A DNA stretch of 64,000 nt from Chrysaora quinquecirrha. Lineage: Eukaryota; Cnidaria; Scyphozoa; Semaeostomeae; Pelagiidae. The notes below the pieces were generated by a model that had not been told where the DNA came from, did no database searches, and saw only the letters and a program-made list of their open reading frames with translations. Positions 51,990-62,573 of the stretch are shown here, piece after piece. Each line of letters opens with the position of its first letter. The first letter of the stretch is position 1. The translations under genes were made by a program, and so were the position numbers. The stretch covers positions 558,001-622,000 of the forward strand of contig JACTAT010000371.1 of the NCBI GenBank assembly GCA_014526335.1. Direction: 5' to 3'.

Positions 51990-54581
51990 ATAGGCATCTG
52001 AAGTTTTTTGTAAAATCAAAGACATTGTACCATGTGCATTAGCTAATGACGGGACGGCTCTAAAACCGGCACTTCAATTTGATACAAGAACTAAGAAGAA
52101 TATTGGACCTGACTTTGAAGTTGATGTTGCGTATATTACAGAGAACCAAGAACCCTCCCAAAAATTTCTGAGCAGCCACATTATTACGGAAGTACTTGTT
52201 TCATCCATAACATCTCTTGATAATTGCAGCAGTCTACCTTGTGCTGTGGACTACGTTCCAAAGAAGGGGAAAACAGGCGTTGACATGAAGTCTTTCTTTG
52301 AGCATCATTGCAGCCTAATGCAAACCTGCGAATATTGCCAATCGTTATCAAGCTCGGATGATAATATTGTAAGAGAAGAATGCCAAATGAGGTGTACCAG
52401 TTTTTGTGCCAAATGCATGGATGGAGGTAATGTCTGCTGTGACTGCCAAAGAGAAGGTCATGTCAGCATCCTGCCAAACCTCAGAGCATGCAGACCATGT
52501 CTGGAAGCTGGTATCAAGTGCTGCAGAATTGCAGTTCTGGTTTTAAAGGTAGATTGCGAGGAAGGAAACAAGCAGACAATGATGTCAATGAACAACAATA
52601 ACAATCCAAATTGAAAATTGCTAGCCACTCTAACAGAAAGCGTACATGTAGGAAAGAGCCTTAAGGCCAGCTTTGCCAACTGGTATGTAAAACTCGGGAA
52701 TGAAAGAGGAAATCTAGCGATTCTTGGAATGCTACGTAATAGAGTGAGCCCAGAGTTAAAGGAGAAGATGAGGAAGTTCTTGCCAAGCAATGATCATGTG
52801 AGGAACAAAGATCGTCAAGATCCAATAGCTGTAATTAAGCTCACTGACAGAAAGTTGACACAGTATCTCTCCACTCTTGGTTTCGTTGGGCACACAATAA
52901 TACCCGAAACTGATCGTTTTACGGAACGCAATAAAGTAGGCATGTATCCTTGTCCTATCAGTATTGCAACTGGGCCATTTGGCTCTTTGCTATTTCTTAC
53001 TCAGAATAGCCAATCCAAGAAATCAAGCCTTTGCATGGCTCAACTGCATAATCCTGTTCAAAAGATAACAATGCTTCTTAAAGACTTTGAAGCAATGAAA
53101 GTTCATTACCAAGATAACATTGTATTCTTAGCGAGCATGAAAGGTCCAATTGTCATCTACTAGCTTGAAAAAGGAGCAGTAACTTTGAATCTTGCTAAAT
53201 TTAGAAAGAAGGATGAACTTGTTGAACTCATGAAAGAACACAGCCTGTTAAGTCATGGCACAATCAAAGATATGAAAGAACGTCTTGGAGCTCATATCGA
53301 AAGCTTGGAGGATGAGTATAACCGTAAAGGATACGTTCAAGATCAAATCAACTTTTGGGAGCACGAAAATCAACCCGAAATCGAAGCAATGGATGTCATT
53401 GATTGTGGTATCATGTATGGAGATAGTGCTAGTGATCAGTGCCTATTCATAATCAAGATGTCAACAGATTGCTATGGTCTTTGTGGTGTTGCAGAGCATC
53501 TCTTCTTGTACGGTAGTCTTTGGAATTATGTAACATCAATGACAGTTCATAATGAAAGCTTGTATGTAGCCCATTGTCAGGGCATAGAGGCGATATCTCT
53601 CAGTTCTGGCGAGGGTTGCCTTGTGATTCCTCGAGGCCAATATTACCATTCCCCTAGTCCATCGGTTCAATCCTACAAGAGTGGTATTCTCTATGCAGAT
53701 CCTACGTCTCACGTCATTCGATTTTGGAATAGAGACACGAAAGAGAATGAGATATTTGCAGGTTCCACAAGTGAAGGTAACAAAGATGGGTTGGCGAAAA
53801 AATGCCAATTTCATCAGGTCTTTCCATTGAATTCGACAATGTTGTAAACGTTTGTGACTCGCAAACAAGTTGCATAAAGATCTTCAAGAGTCTTGCCAAG
53901 ACAGCAGAGTTTTTAGGCGCATTAGGGAAAATCTACATGGCATTTTCTGTCCACGAAAAACAACAAAAATACCAAAAAAGCAGTTTGTACGATGCAATTT
54001 TACTGTTGGATGAATGCCTACAATACCTGCGACAAAACCAGATACTGATCAGAGATGATATGAAATTGAAGGCCAATATATTGAATGGCCCTCACGGAAA
54101 CGTTGCATCAAAAACAATTGATTCAGTTGCAATGTTAAAAGATGGCCTTATAAAGCTAGAGCGTGCATTGCAGCAGTTTAATTATGATGCCACAAACTTG
54201 CTAAGCTGCATGACGATGGATGTTGAAAACTCGCACTCAGTTGTGCATCACAAGTCTCCAATCGGTACTGCACTTGAGTATGCCAGAAGTTTTGGCAATG
54301 CTGTAAAGGAAGGACTAAAAAGAACAGCATCGTGGGCTGCTTATTACTACACCAATTCAAGGTCATGGTATTATCTGCCAGACCGTGCGATGAAATTGTC
54401 TGACATAGATCTTGCTACTCCCATTCGACCAGCATCTTTGAGCAAAGAAGATATGTCTTTAATGAAGGAGTGGGCACATAGTTACGATGCTGCTGTGCGT
54501 CAACGCACAGCAAATTTCTTGATAGGAATAAAGTCAAGATTTGGTCTAACGATTTGCTACAATAACAGATTTATTTCATAA
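51990..54581 (+). pseudogene. NHL-repeat-like protein with Cys-rich and SAP-like regions
   Basis: A long coding region of an uncharacterised family. It is open in one frame from about 51990 to 53847 apart from stops at 52612-52614 and 53161-53163, then shifts frame near 53800 and ends at 54581. In order: a conserved N-terminal block (CALANDGTALKPALQFD, HIITEVLVSSITSLDN), a Cys-rich region (about 52330-52520, CEYCQ, CAKCMDGGNVCCDC, CRPCLEAG), KNKDRQDPIAV, a SAP-like helix pair (LVELMKEHSLLSHGTIKDMKE), NHL/beta-propeller-like strands (LYVAHCQGIEAISL, ADPTSHVIRFW) and a C-terminal helical block (SHSVVHHKSP, SWAAYYYTN). I recall related proteins in cnidarians (unverified). It lies inside the Polinton and may be captured host or mobile-element sequence. 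Confidence 0.6.
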
Positions 54582-54891
54582 TACAGTGCAGATACAAAAC
54601 TTTCCGTTGATTAATCATCTAGTTTTTCTCACAACAGCAGCAAGAGCAGCCCGTTTATTAGAAGGCTATAAGAACTTATCTAGGGAGAAGACAATCACAT
54701 CGTTGGACAAGATAAGAATAAATTTTCGTATGTGCATTTGCAATTGGTTTGTTCTCTGGCTTGCTAATTGTGAAGTAATACACTTTCTTCGTTCTTGTAT
54801 CTTCCCTTCCCCCTTAAAGGTGATAGTCGTTGCCTCCAATTACATCCAGAGGCCAAATGTAACACCAACCCGCCAGCAACAGCACTCTTGA

Positions 54892-55262
54892 TATTTGAAT
54901 TAAACTGGGGGTTATTAGGCGGCTAATACCCCATAGATGATTAGAAAAAGTTGAAAACATTGGAAATTATCACGTTGTCGATGAAGCATGCTCTTATTCT
55001 TATTGCTCCCATCAACGTAAATGCATGGTCATGCATGATAAGATCTCCCTTTTTCCTTTGCACTTTGCTGTGTTTTCCACAAGATATATTTAAATATCTT
55101 TCTCATCGGCATTCTTCATAGTCTTCATACGTTGAATATGGCCCCATTTAGTTCACGCATTATTCGAAGATTTGGCTCGGCAGGATCGGGATTTGGAAAA
55201 ATACAGCAGCGGGATACAGGATATGCCTGAAAACAGGTGCGGGATGGCTGGATGAAGGTACC
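54892..55262. other. Non-coding stretch, nothing recognised
   Basis: Lies between the NHL-like pseudogene and the polymerase fragment. No motif seen. Confidence 0.4.
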
Positions 55263-55774
55263 CTATTGTGCACCCTCACCACTTCCATTCTCTAAGAATT
55301 CATCAACCTTGTCTCGTAGTGTGTTGATAGCTTCAACTACCTGATCTTCAACATAGTCATACTCTGTCCTTAACAACACCTGCACCGTGGTTCTGAATGT
55401 GGCTGGTGGTTCTGTAACTATAGGCTTATCACCATACTTTTTAAATTCAACATCAATAGTGATATAATACTTTATCCCCTGCTTGTGACCTGGCGATTCT
55501 TCTTTAATTTCTCTAATAGTATGCTGTGTGATTCTTTGATATCTTCTTCTTCGGTATATATTCTAAATGCTTTCTTATCCATCTTGTTCATATCATTGCC
55601 TCCACCGACTAATTTATTTTGTTCTGCTGCTAACGGATGTATATCATGCGCTGTTCGCCTATGCGATGCGAGATTTAACATTCTGTCAAACAATTTCCCA
55701 CATACATCGCAAGCGGTTTTTCTTTGCTTACTATTATTAGCAGCTGAGCTCTCTACTTCGTGTGACCTCTTCAT
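55263..55774 (-). pseudogene. C2H2 N-terminus of Polinton DNA polymerase B (fragment)
   Basis: Starts MKRSHEVESS with a single C2H2 finger CDVCGKLFDRMLNLASHRRTAH at about residues 22-43. After a frameshift near 55500 the protein continues as KYYITIDVEFKKYG, PPATFRTTVQVLL and VDEFLENGSG and ends at 55263-55265. This order (zinc finger, then a conserved beta-rich block and a GSG motif) is what I know from N-termini of Polinton protein-primed polymerases and related proteins. The exonuclease and polymerase domains are missing. Confidence 0.6.
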
Positions 55775-55882
55775 GCTTACTTTCTAACTGAGCTGATTTC
55801 GCTTTACGCTTCGATTTATATAGTTGATTCGAACGTCGGTTTCAAATTATTACGCCATCATATTGTAGGATTTCTAGTTTGT

Positions 55883-55952
55883 AGAATCTTCTGGAACATT
55901 CTGGAAGCTTCTAGAAAGTTCTGGAAACTTCTGGAAACTTCTAGAAAGTTCA
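55883..55952 (-). promoter_or_regulatory. Heat-shock-element array upstream of the polymerase fragment
   Basis: About 14 alternating GAA/TTC units with 2-bp spacing without a break (GAATCTTCTGGAACATTCTG and on). This is among the longest perfect arrays one can expect of such sites. A TATA-like sequence (TATATAAAT on the minus strand) lies at about 55815-55823, followed by the ATG at 55774. Confidence 0.85.
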
Positions 55953-55992
55953 AGCTAATCAGATTGCAGGATTATTAGGGACTTTTTAGCGC

Positions 55993-56394
55993 AAAACGAA
56001 ATTGAATTATTGTATTATTTTTAAATTAAATTATTGAATTGAGTTGTTGACTTGGATTGAATTATTAAATTGTAAATTGAATTGTAAATTGAATTGAAGT
56101 ATTGAATTGAATTGAGTTGTTGTTGAATTGAAGTATTGAATTGAATTGAGTTGTTGTTGAATTGAATTGTAAATTGAAGTGTTGAATGGAATTGAGTTGT
56201 TGTTGAATTGAATTATTGAACCTCTTTTATTATCTAACATCTGTGTTACACTGCAAGAACTCTTGAAAACGAGGTTGGAGAAACCATCGTACTAGATTAA
56301 ACCGTCACTCTATAGCGCGACCTGATGACGTCACTGATGACGTCATTGGTAGTAGGACGCCTATGGTAGTATGGCTTGCGCTTTGCAACCTACT
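55993..56394 (-). repeat. Polinton right TIR
   Basis: Inverted partner of 44904-45269, with two TGACGTCA palindromes at about 56325-56346. The inner ATTGAA repeat is somewhat longer than on the left. Confidence 0.9.
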
Positions 56395-56400
56395 TGCTTA

Positions 56401-58110
56401 TTCAACTTTTAATGTTACGCGACTGCTTTAAAGAAAGAAATATAGGTGATTGTCATTTTCTAGCAATATAGTCACTAAATCATTTCCGTTACCATGATTT
56501 TCAAAATTTATTACAGAATATGCACATACGATCAAAAAATTCTTGTGATACATTATTAGGAGTGTTGCACTTTCGTGTTTGCATTTGTCACTGTGATGTT
56601 ATTTTCTGCTGTTCAGGGGTTTATTGTTGTTTTCCATGTAAAAGTGCCGACTTACAGCGATGTTACTCGCCGAAAAAAGCCACACAGAAACCCAAGTCAT
56701 GTCTGGGCATTCAGAAGGAGCTGTTCTCAGAAACTCATTTAACGAAGCTTGCAAACTGTGAGAACCTTAATATTCTCAATCTTAAAAGCGGCTCTTTTCA
56801 TTAAAAGCAAAATAAAAAATAAAAATTATATGTCCATGGAGTTTTATATCTTCAATTTAGCTGGTTGTGGACTGAAAACAAGAAACCTGACTGGAAGCAT
56901 TGCAGTATCATTGGACTCTGTGGAACTGGACACGGTAGGAAGTAAACGATGTTGCAATGTTTAAGCAACAAATCATATGCATTACCTTTTTTATGAACGT
57001 CTTGTGATTATCTCTATTCCTTTTACAAAAGATAAGCCCGGATGCCATGACTACGTTCAAGAAACTCACACCTAGAAGTAGAAGAGTATACTAAAAGGTA
57101 ACTATAGGCATATAAATTGTTACAATGCTGATTCATATCTTGCAGTTAGATATTTGTTGGGCGGAGCTATTTGAATGGAAATCACATTTCTAACAATGGA
57201 TTTGAAATGAAGTATAAAAACACAGTGGGAAATGAGCAGTAGACACTAAATCAACTTAAAGGTTTTCCTTATGGTTTTTCTAAGTTGAAAACTCCATAGT
57301 GATTGCCTAGCTGCCACAATCATTGTAGGACCTGGATCTATGATTTTACATTCTGATATAGGGCCAACACACACGTGCTTGCCATTGGCATTTCTGACAA
57401 TTTATCACATATTCTTCTATCAGGGTATTCAAGCAGGAGTACGTGCAGCTCACCGAGGTATTTATACGCAAATTGTTTGGACTCGTGAAATGTTGAAAGC
57501 GGCTATCTTTAAAACATGAAAGATGAAGATTCAAATTATTAATTCATTTCCATGATGCATTCAAACTGGGCAATAGCTATAATTGGAGGTTTTTAACTTC
57601 ATTGAAATCATGTTTAAATGCGGCAGTGATTTCTAAGCGAGAAATACTCGAGAATTTGGTAAGCAAAATTCCTTGTTTGTTCGCTTTGAGAAATAAAATG
57701 CTAATGACATAAGAAAATCGAGCTTGCATCGTATTTTCAAGGGGAGGGATTATGTTCAACCCTGGATTTCAACAAACTATAAAATCTTTCACATTATTAC
57801 AACGCAATCTGATCTCGGATTTTTTGAAAGACAGTTTTTAATAGAATTCTAAGTCATCAGTTTGCAAAACGAAAAATTATATTGTATGCTGTTTTAATTA
57901 TTTGAAGTAAACCCTTCAAAGACAGGCTGTTTTTGATTTCAATTTCTTTGGTTGCTGAAGATTGTTAGTTTTGTTTTGTTAGTTTTTTCTACAAATCACG
58001 CTTGAGGTGGAAATATGTCTGCATTTATTTGTTGTCTTTTTTACATTTAATTTTCAACATGAAATTGCAACAAAACTGCCTCTATGACTATGTAACAGTA
58101 CTATAAATAG
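56401..58110. other. Non-coding stretch right of the Polinton
   Basis: Several short ORFs without motifs. Nothing recognised. Confidence 0.4.
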
Positions 58111-58117
58111 GTATTCC

Positions 58118-58447
58118 ACTTTCGCAACATTCCAACATTCCAGCATTCCAACATTCCAGCATTCCAACATTCCAGAATTCCAACATTCCAGCATTCCAGC
58201 ATTCCAACATTCCAACATTCCAGCATTCCAACATTCCAGCATTCCAACATTTTAGCATTCCAACATTCCATCATTCCAACATTCCAACATTCCAGCATTC
58301 CAGCATTCCAACATTCCAGAATTCAAACATGCCAACATTCAAACATTCCAGCATTCCAACATTCCAGCATTCCAACATTCCAAAATTCCAACATTCCAAC
58401 ATACCAGCATTCCAACATTCCAGCATTCCAACATTCCACATTCCATC
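58118..58447. repeat. Minisatellite, 10-bp unit
   Basis: About 33 tandem copies of CATTCCAACA/CATTCCAGCA. The long minus-strand ORFs of repeated MLECWNVG are a by-product. Confidence 0.95.
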
Positions 58448-58449
58448 TT

Positions 58450-59392
58450 TTAAAGATAGCCTGTTGAAAACCTTTTTAAATATCACCTTTACGTTGTACT
58501 AAAAATGCAAATCAGGCTTCACATCGTGACATACATTTATCAAATTACATTCAATGTATCAAGAGTAACAAAAGGGACAAAATTATGCGAAATCACCTTA
58601 ACCATGTACAAAGGAAAAATTACAGGAGAAAATGGTGGAACGTATAATCGTTTGAAATGAGGGCACTTCCCAACATAGAGAGAGTGTTGCCATAAAAGGA
58701 AAGAAATCAGGTAAAATTGTAATCACTGTATGTACTTGTATAACATTACTGTATTTCCTTATCACTAGAAGAAAAAGTCAAGAGAAGTTTGTTCACACCT
58801 CGTAAGTGTTTTCAGTAAATAATACGATTATGTACTTCACCTACACGTTCAATACCATACACTTTATTTTTTATAAGAAACCTTTGGTTTGAGTTGAGGC
58901 TGGAGTTCCTTAATTTTTCAACAAAATGAGGCTGAAAGTTCCTTATACTGTTCTTTGTTATGGGATATGTATAAATACTAATTTTTACAGCAAATTCATA
59001 TAAACTTTTCTTATAAACTATTATTCTATAAACTAATATTCTAAGTTAAGTATAAATGGAGCATTTTTGGGAAGAACAATGGGAAATATATTTTACTTCT
59101 GTTCCTTTCTCGTACAAACCATCTTGTTCTTTAAAAAAAAGTTTCTTAGTTTTTCATCCGAGCCTCAACAGTTTCTTATAGTTCCTTAATTTATTGGGAA
59201 TTTTCAGCCTCAAGTTCCTTATAAAGGTGTTCCATTTTAAAAACAATGTGTAATCAAGAGACGGATAATAGTATTCACAAAGTTTACCAACAATCTGAAG
59301 AGTTTCATTATTACAATGGAATGGAACATGTGTCCGTGTGTGGGCAGGAATGTTTCCAGATGTGTGTATTGCAGTGATTCATTTTATGTTTT
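58450..59392. other. Non-coding stretch with GAGGCTG.AGTTCCTTA repeats
   Basis: GTTCCTTA follows GAGGCTGGA or GAGGCTGAAA at about 58895 and 58930, and CAGCCTCAAGTTCCTTATA occurs at 59205. This may be a degraded inverted repeat. No gene. Confidence 0.4.
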
Positions 59393-59393
59393 A

Positions 59394-59452
59394 GCAATAG
59401 ATCTGGACATCACATTGGAGACGCCAGATGAACCTGTCAGTGGTACAACAGG
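59394..59452 (+). other. Possible exon of a host gene
   Basis: The segment starts after an acceptor-like TTTTATGTTTTAG and ends ACAACAG before GTAAGAA. It is open in one frame (IDLDITLETPDEPVSGTT). Weak evidence: splice signals and an open frame only. Confidence 0.25.
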
Positions 59453-59771
59453 TAAGAACGTAATGTACCAAGCACGTATTCAATGTACCACATTCATTGT
59501 TTACATGTCTATGCCCTTTCGTAGCTTATGACATGTACATGTCCCCTTCCAACAGTACTAATGTCAAATTCTGCATACATGTCAGCACACTGAAATCTGC
59601 ATACTTGCCGGATACCAGGCATCTCTCGACACAAAAATTCCTTTACTCTACAAAGAGTGTGCATGTTACCGATGGTTTGCCGTTTTCCACATCTTCTGCT
59701 CCAGATGCCAGAAGATGCACCAACATTTCCCACATTCGTACAGCCACAACCGGAAGACATCGTCAGTCCTC
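59453..59771 (-). repeat. U1-flank-related segment beside the Copia LTR
   Basis: Its inner part (about 59540-59760) matches 1545-1746 in reverse complement, including GCTGTACGAATGTGGGAAAT. It indicates that the Copia element landed in another copy of the U1 repeat. Confidence 0.65.
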
Positions 59772-60109
59772 TGATGCGCCATAGTTAGGCAACAAGAAAT
59801 CAAAACTCTATAAACAAACTTTATTCAAACTTACTGTGTGTCTGGGTGTCTGGGCCCATAACCTATTGAAAACTCAGCAGCAAATACTAGACACTTCAAG
59901 TATAGAATAATAAGATAAACTGTAATAACGATAATAAAACGTCCAAGCGATTTAAAACACAGCGAACGAACAACAACTAAAAGCACACCAAAGTCCGAGA
60001 TAATCATACGAGTAGCGAATAGAAGTTAATTAGTTATAATGACAAAAACGTCAACACTTTGACAGCAGTCCAAGTTTTATGTTCGTTTATTTTTCGTATT
60101 TCTTTAACA
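59772..60109 (-). repeat. Copia 3' LTR (338 bp)
   Basis: On the minus strand it begins TGTTAAAGAAATACG after the purine-rich tract GAGTGGGAG (60110-60118) and ends GGCGCATCA, following the TG..CA rule. The lower boundary is inferred from where similarity to U1 flank begins. Confidence 0.6.
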
Positions 60110-60176
60110 CTCCCACTCGAAAATTAAACTCAACATTAAGATCAAAGCATATCAGTCTTTGTCCACGAGTCTCTGA

Positions 60177-62573
60177 TTAAACTCTATTAGACATGCACAG
60201 CATTGAACGAAATCTTTCAAATGAATTCTTCGTCAAAGCTTTCATTAGAACATCAGCTACCATGTTATTCGTTGGACAATACTTTAGTAGAATCTCTTTG
60301 CTCTCTACTTTGTCTCTAATAAAATGACATGTGATATCCACTTGTTTGGTTCTTCCATGAAATCTTGGATTTCTCGACATAGCAATCACACCTTGATTGT
60401 CTTCTTCTATTACTGTAGGTGTATCTTGAATTTACTTCAAGTCAGCTGACAAAGCTCTTAACCAAACTGCTTCTTGTGTTGCAACACTGGCAGCAATACA
60501 TTCCACTTCAGTTGAAGACAGTGCCACTGTGGCTTGCTTTTTACTTAACCAGCTGATTATTCCCCCGCATAAAGTAAAGATATATCCAGAACATGACTTA
60601 CGTCCATTTGGATCACTTCCTCAGTCAGCATCTACAAATCCACTAAGTGGAATTTCTGTTTCTTTAGTTCCATCGAACAATATTTCCCAGTTGTGCGTAC
60701 CCTTGATATAATGAAGAATACATTTAGCACTCTTCCAGTTTTCACTACAAGGGTTTGACGCAAATTGATTAACTGATCCCAGAGCTTGTGCGATGTGAGG
60801 TCTTGTGCCAGTTACTGCATAAGTTAGACTACCAATCAATGCTTGATATCTCTGTTTATTGACACAATCGCCCTCATTTACAGTTAACCTTGAGCCAAGC
60901 TCTTGTGGTGTCGATATTTCGTTGCAATTATCCATGTTGTATTTTTCCAAAAGGTTGGTCAGATATCTCGTTTTGTGAAGTAACATTTTCTTGTTACCTC
61001 TATCTCTTTGAATCTGAATACCAAGATAACAGTGGGCTTCACCCATATCTTTCATGTTGAATCTTTCCTTCAACGCTTCTTTCTCCTTGCGTAACATCCT
61101 TTTGTTGTTTGAAGCAATCAAAATATCATCAACATATAATGCAATTATAACCATATTGTCTCCGCTCGCTTAACATATAAGCATGAATCTGACTTAAATT
61201 TTTCATAATCTGATTCTTTGAGAAAACTTTCCATTGTTTGAAACCAGCATCTCGATGACTGCTTGAGTCCATACAAACTCTTATTTAGATTGCATACTAA
61301 GTCTTCTTTACCTTGTTCAACAAATCCATCTGGTTGAACCAAGTACATTTCTTCTTGTAATTCACCATTAAGGAATGCTGTTTGAACATCCATCTGTGAG
61401 TAGGTTTCTTCATAATCAATACCTTCCTCCTGTGTATATCCCTTTGCCACAAGCCTAGCTTAATGCCTCTCTATTGATCCATCTGCATTATACTTCACTT
61501 TAGATACCCAACGGCATCCAACTGCACTGCGATCTTTAGGTAAATCGACAAGAAACCAACCATTGTTTTTCATTAAAGAAGAATATTCGCTATCTAGAGC
61601 TTTTTGCCGTTCCCTCTTTTTGCAGGAGAGTTCAATGCCTCTTCAATGGTTCTAGGCTCTTCTGAAATTTCTTTTAATTCAGCATTTAAAGAATGTTCAT
61701 CATTCCAGCCCTATCCAGTAATGGCAGATCCTCTATCTGGTTCTTTTCTCAACCGAGTTGATCTTCGCGGTAATTCAACATCTTGAATGTTTTCTTCGTC
61801 TGGATCTACATCATTCCCAGGATTGTCTACAAAAACTTAATCCTCAGCTGCGTCAACTTCATCATCCAAGACAATTTCAACAGCTTTCAAATCTTCAGTT
61901 GAAAATGACGAATCAATCTTCTTAACTTCAGACCTCCAAACATGATTTCCAAATTCATTTTCGACAAACACAACATCTTGTGTTTCGTGGACCCTCTTCG
62001 TTTGTGTGTTCCACAGTCTATAACCCTTACGAATCAGACTATATCCAATGAAGATGCACTTGACAGATTTAGCATCCCATTTCTTTCTTGTTTCTGGCGG
62101 TACATGCATATAAGCGTCACAGCAAAAAACTCTCAGATTGGAAACATCAGGCTTTCTTCCAATAAAGCTTTCATAGCGAGTCATTCCTTTCACAGCAATA
62201 GTTGGACTTCTATTCTTCAGGATGACTGCCGTTAATACCGCCTCTGCCCAGAAACTATCTGGTAAACCAGTCGATGTAACATTAATCTGGCTGTTTCTTG
62301 AATCGTTCTGTTCATTCTTTCTGCCACTCCATTTTGTTCCTGTGTTCTTGGAACAGTCAGCTGCCTTCTAATACCTTTGCTGGACAGAAAATGGTTAAAA
62401 TCTTTGGAAAGGTACTCTCCTTCACTATCAGATTGAAGTACTCTAATGCACTTTCCAGAAACATTAGTAGCCATTGCCTCGAATATTTTAAACTTCTCAA
62501 GAACCTGGTCGAATTCTTTAAACTTCTCAAGGCCCAAGAACGTAAGAACGTAATGTACCAAGCACGTATTCAA
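60177..62573 (-). pseudogene. Copia pol: integrase, reverse transcriptase, RNase H
   Basis: 62573-62232 is the integrase core, with QSDSEGEYLSKDF (D) and TVPRTQEQNGVAERMN (E in QNGVAER). 62193-61837 has FIGRKPDVSNLRVFCCDAY and GYSLIRKGYRLW. 61450-61145 starts the RT ([27 protein letters not shown]). 61154-60621 has ALYVDDILIAS (catalytic DD), HCYLGIQIQRD and SLTYAVTGTRP. 60389-60177 is RNase H (FHGRTKQVDITCHFIRD, NNMVADVLMKAL). Stops or frame changes at about 62210, 61830, 61460 and 60620 inactivate it. Gag and protease are absent. Confidence 0.85.

Larger units (their letters stand above)
44904..56394. mobile_element. Polinton/adintovirus-like element, internally deleted
   Basis: An 11,491-bp element with about 370-400-bp terminal inverted repeats starting AGTAGGTTGC and a 6-bp target duplication. 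It encodes a C2H2 protein-primed DNA polymerase N-terminus at the right end, a DEDD-nuclease-like protein at the left end, a RING protein and two small basic proteins resembling adenovirus-type core proteins. Integrase, ATPase, protease, capsid proteins and most of the polymerase are absent. Intact Polintons are usually 15-20 kb, so the middle is deleted and partly replaced by an NHL-type gene (51990-54581). It is an old endogenous copy. Confidence 0.8.
59453..62535 (-). mobile_element. Ty1/Copia retrotransposon, 3' part, in duplicated segment (copy 1)
   Basis: A minus-strand Copia element with 3' LTR (59772-60109), RNase H, RT and integrase. The segment 59453-60911 is repeated almost exactly at 62542-64000, so it is a tandem duplication of 3089 bp including about 320 bp of non-Copia flank. 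The integrase is cut at about 62535 by the start of the next copy. Confidence 0.8.

Noticed and set aside
54586..54891. ORF after the NHL-like gene
   Set aside because: Follows a stop, shows no conserved motif and ends in low-complexity residues; probably chance.
56320..56350. CTGATGA motifs in the Polinton TIR as ribozymes
   Set aside because: They are part of TGACGTCA palindromes and no GAAA core follows.
56520..56964. Cys-rich hypothetical ORFs right of the Polinton
   Set aside because: No motif, splice context or promoter support.
58054..58486. ORFs of repeated MLECWNVG units
   Set aside because: Translation of the 10-bp minisatellite; all frames stay open because the unit lacks stops.
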